From the NCBI GenBank assembly GCA_002306945.1, contig DBTH01000267.1, forward strand, positions 1-14,687: a DNA stretch of 14,687 nucleotides, read 5' to 3'. Below the pieces are notes generated by a model, which made no database searches, was not told the DNA's origin, and was given only the letters and a program-made list of their open reading frames with translations. This document shows positions 12,932-14,687 of the stretch, piece after piece. The position numbers were made by a program, and so were the translations under genes. Within the stretch, counting starts at the first letter, position 1, and every line of letters begins with the position of its first letter. Origin of the DNA: Methylacidiphilaceae bacterium UBA1321 (lineage in GTDB: Bacteria > Verrucomicrobiota > Verrucomicrobiia > Methylacidiphilales > UBA1321).

Positions 12932-13809
12932 TCGATATTCTGGACTTGTTCGCGGATTTTTTCCAACTCTGTTTTCAGGCTGACGACCGCCTGCGAGATG
13001 ACGAGGTCGTTGGCCTTGCTGCCAATGGTGTTCACTTCCCGGTTGAGTTCCTGGATGATGAAATCGAGGGTACGGCCAACGGGTTCATCCTTGTCGAGCA
13101 ATCCGTCCACCTGGTCAAGATGACTGCGGAAGCGGGTGATTTCTTCGCTGATGTCGGAACGGTCGGAGAAGAAGACGATTTCCTTGAGCAACCGCTCGTC
13201 GGAGGGCGCGATGTCGAATCCGGAGGTCTTGGCGCGTTCGATCAGCGACTGGCGGTGATGTTCCATGACCAACGGCGCACGGCGGGCGACGGTCTGGGAA
13301 AGGGTGCGGAGGTATTTGACGCGTTTCTTCAAGTCGCGGGCCAGGGTGAGTCCTTCCCGGCGGCGCATTTCGGAAAGTTTGTCGAGAGCCAGGCGCAACG
13401 CTTTTTGCAGGGCGGGCCAGATGCCTTCGGCGGTGATTTCCTCGGGTGTAGGCTCGGTGACGACGCCGGGACCGCGCAGGACGGCTTCAAACGGCACGGG
13501 CTGGTCGAGGTGGAGTGTTTTACCAAGGCGGACGAGTTGCTTGTGATATTCCCGCGCGGCGGCGAAGTTGATGACCGCGGTTTGTCCACGTGCCGCTGCG
13601 GCTTCGCGCAACGTCACGGAAACCGTCAGGCGTCCTCGTGAAATACGGGTATTGATTTCGTCGCGCAGTCGGGGTTCGAGTTCGGTCAACCCGCGCGGCA
13701 GGGTCAGGGCGATTTCGCTCTGTTTGCGGTTGACGCTGCTGATTTCGATGGTGATGGGATGCCCGGCAAAGTTTGTTTTGCCGCGGCCATAACCGGTCAT
13801 GCTTCTCAT
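12928..13809 (-). CDS. yicC: YicC/YloC family endoribonuclease
   Basis: A 293-residue protein of the YicC family; E. coli YicC has been reported to act as an endoribonuclease, including on small RNAs. The N-terminus MRSMTGYGRG is canonical and decides the start at 13809, although no Shine-Dalgarno is visible. The C-terminal domain is strongly conserved: RSDISEEITRFRSHL, PVGRTLDFIIQELNREVN, TIGSKAND, and the ending KIREQVQNIE. The length is normal. It is the first gene of the yicC-gmk-coaC unit. Upstream a TATTAT about 10 bases before the start could be a -10 box, but I cannot place a good -35. Confidence 0.95.
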   Translation of the reverse strand: MRSMTGYGRGKTNFAGHPITIEISSVNRKQSEIALTLPRGLTELEPRLRDEINTRISRGRLTVSVTLREAAAARGQTAVINFAAAREYHKQLVRLGKTLHLDQPVPFEAVLRGPGVVTEPTPEEITAEGIWPALQKALRLALDKLSEMRRREGLTLARDLKKRVKYLRTLSQTVARRAPLVMEHHRQSLIERAKTSGFDIAPSDERLLKEIVFFSDRSDISEEITRFRSHLDQVDGLLDKDEPVGRTLDFIIQELNREVNTIGSKANDLVISQAVVSLKTELEKIREQVQNIE

Positions 13810-13997
13810 GTGATAATACGAAAGTTTTCAGTTTTCAGGAAAAAGAGGGAGAACGGCAGTTCTACGTACGAGGTTCTACTAAGTTTCGGTTTCCTCTACT
13901 CAACCGTTTTTATTTCATCCTTTACCTTCCGACTTTCCTGAGTTCCTAATAAAATCCACTGCCTTTTAATTCCTTAAATTCCGTTAATTCAGTCTAA
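13810..13997. other. Repeat-bearing spacer between trpB and yicC
   Basis: No gene is visible. Next to yicC lies a short direct repeat (AGTTTTCAGTTTTCAG, 13823-13838). Then come TCTACGT (13861-13867), TTTCCTGAGTTC (13934-13945) and AAATTCCGTTAATT (13976-13989), matching the first 150 bases of the window in order and orientation. Confidence 0.5.
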
Positions 13998-14013
13998 AAA
14001 GCCTTTTGGCTTT
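13996..14013 (-). terminator. Short intrinsic terminator after trpB
   Basis: On minus, directly after the trpB stop codon, AAAGCC-AAAA-GGCTTT forms a 6-bp stem (13998-14013) and runs into TTTTT (13996-14000 plus overlap with the stem), then AG. The stem is short but the placement one base after the stop fits termination. Confidence 0.6.
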
Positions 14014-14014
14014 C

Positions 14015-14687
14015 TCACTTTCCGCTCAGGCCGAGAATGCGGCTGACTTCGTAGACATCCTTGTCGCCGCGTCCGGAGAGGTTGACGATGAGGAGATTGT
14101 CTTTCGGCAACGTGGGCGCCAGCTTGATGCTTTCCGCAACGGCGTGTGAACTTTCGAGCGCGGGGATGATGCCTTCGATGCGGCTCAGGAGTTTGAAGGC
14201 GTCCAGTGCTTCGGTGTCGGTGGCGTAGGTGTATTCCGCACGGCCGATTTCACGCAGATAGGAGTGTTCGGGGCCGACGGCGGCATAGTCGAGACCTGCG
14301 GAAACCGAGTGGGTCAATTCGATCTGGCCGTTGGCGTCCTGAAGGACGTAAGTCCGCGCGCCTTGCAAAACGCCGAGCGTTCCACCCTGGAATCGCGCCG
14401 CGTGACGACCGGGCTTGATCCCCTCGCCTCCGGCTTCGACGCCGATGCAACGGACGTCCTTGTCCTGGAGGAAGGGATAGAACAGGCCAATGGCGTTGCT
14501 GCCGCCGCCGACACAGGCGATGAGAGCGTTCGGCAAGCGACCTTCAACCTTGAGAATCTGCTCGCGGGCTTCGTCGCCGATGATGCGCTGGAAATCGCGC
14601 ACCATGGCCGGGTACGGATGGGCGCCGTAGGCGGTTCCGAGAACATAATGCGTCGTGCGGATGTTTGTCACCCAGTCGCGCATCGCT
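14015..14687 (-). CDS. trpB: Tryptophan synthase beta subunit, C-terminal part (cut by window edge)
   Basis: TrpB joins indole and serine to make tryptophan, using pyridoxal phosphate. The last 224 or so residues are present and the reading frame runs off the window at 14687, so the N-terminal part with the PLP-binding lysine is outside. The visible part has AMRDWVTNI, the phosphate-binding VGGGSNAIG, GVEAGGEGI, the HSVSAGLDY segment with Ala-Gly-Leu before Asp-Tyr, and GRGDKDV near the end, all in the usual order. This is the normal TrpB1 type. The stop is TGA at 14015-14017. A short terminator follows, so trpB is last in its transcript and TrpA is not immediately downstream. Confidence 0.95.
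   Translation of the reverse strand, partial: AMRDWVTNIRTTHYVLGTAYGAHPYPAMVRDFQRIIGDEAREQILKVEGRLPNALIACVGGGSNAIGLFYPFLQDKDVRCIGVEAGGEGIKPGRHAARFQGGTLGVLQGARTYVLQDANGQIELTHSVSAGLDYAAVGPEHSYLREIGRAEYTYATDTEALDAFKLLSRIEGIIPALESSHAVAESIKLAPTLPKDNLLIVNLSGRGDKDVYEVSRILGLSGK

Noticed and set aside
11738..13123. Plus-strand open frame of 461 codons antisense to coaC and gmk
   Set aside because: It lies opposite three well-identified genes, and its translation is Arg/Ser-rich with no domain pattern. Long antisense frames are expected in GC-rich DNA.

Overview
The window looks like chromosomal DNA of a GC-rich bacterium, most likely from the Verrucomicrobiota or a close relative. Coding DNA is clearly GC-rich, while the spacers are AT-rich and filled with short repeated phrases. 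The phylum assignment is an inference from three things: a small Ser/Thr-rich lipoprotein with a conserved-looking C-terminus (YAPYAAPVDVRGYSSG...), a tiny lysine-rich histone-H1-tail-like protein, and the overall gene style. No rRNA, tRNA, CRISPR array, transposase or phage gene was found. Almost every gene is on the minus strand; a single glycosyltransferase is on plus.

Region 1 (1-6507) is a surface-polysaccharide locus. Reading along the minus strand from 5438 down to 781, five tightly packed genes encode glucose-1-phosphate cytidylyltransferase (rfbF), CDP-glucose 4,6-dehydratase (rfbG), an extended SDR reductase/epimerase, and the N- and C-terminal halves of a split transketolase. Four of the junctions are overlaps or gaps of 5 bp or less or a 19 bp overlap. 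The first two enzymes make CDP-4-keto-6-deoxyglucose. No 3-dehydrase (RfbH) is present; instead there is a two-subunit, thiamine-diphosphate ketol transferase, which suggests a two-carbon branched CDP-sugar. A family 2 glycosyltransferase diverges from rfbF. A lipoprotein gene with its own terminator lies downstream of the cassette.

Region 2 (6731-8375) holds nrdR, an unnamed gene starting directly after the nrdR stop codon, and a HIT-family hydrolase. The unnamed protein reads like a degenerate ATP-cone domain, the same domain that NrdR uses to sense dATP/ATP. Two hairpins lie upstream of nrdR.

Region 3 (8376-9516) holds a serine-rich low-complexity protein with a duplicated 28-residue unit. 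It is followed by nearly 590 bp without a convincing gene. That stretch contains a near-perfect Fur-box-like inverted repeat, three potential RNA hairpins, and an inverted pair of short repeats.

Region 4 (9517-14687) is housekeeping: purE-purK (IMP synthesis), a 32-codon lysine-rich mini-gene with a very strong intrinsic terminator, a yicC-gmk-coaC operon (without rpoZ between gmk and coaC), and the 3' two-thirds of trpB, cut by the window edge. The nrdR and purE upstream regions share a 16/18 identical element around their presumed -10 sites. Related spacer repeats occur at both ends of the window.
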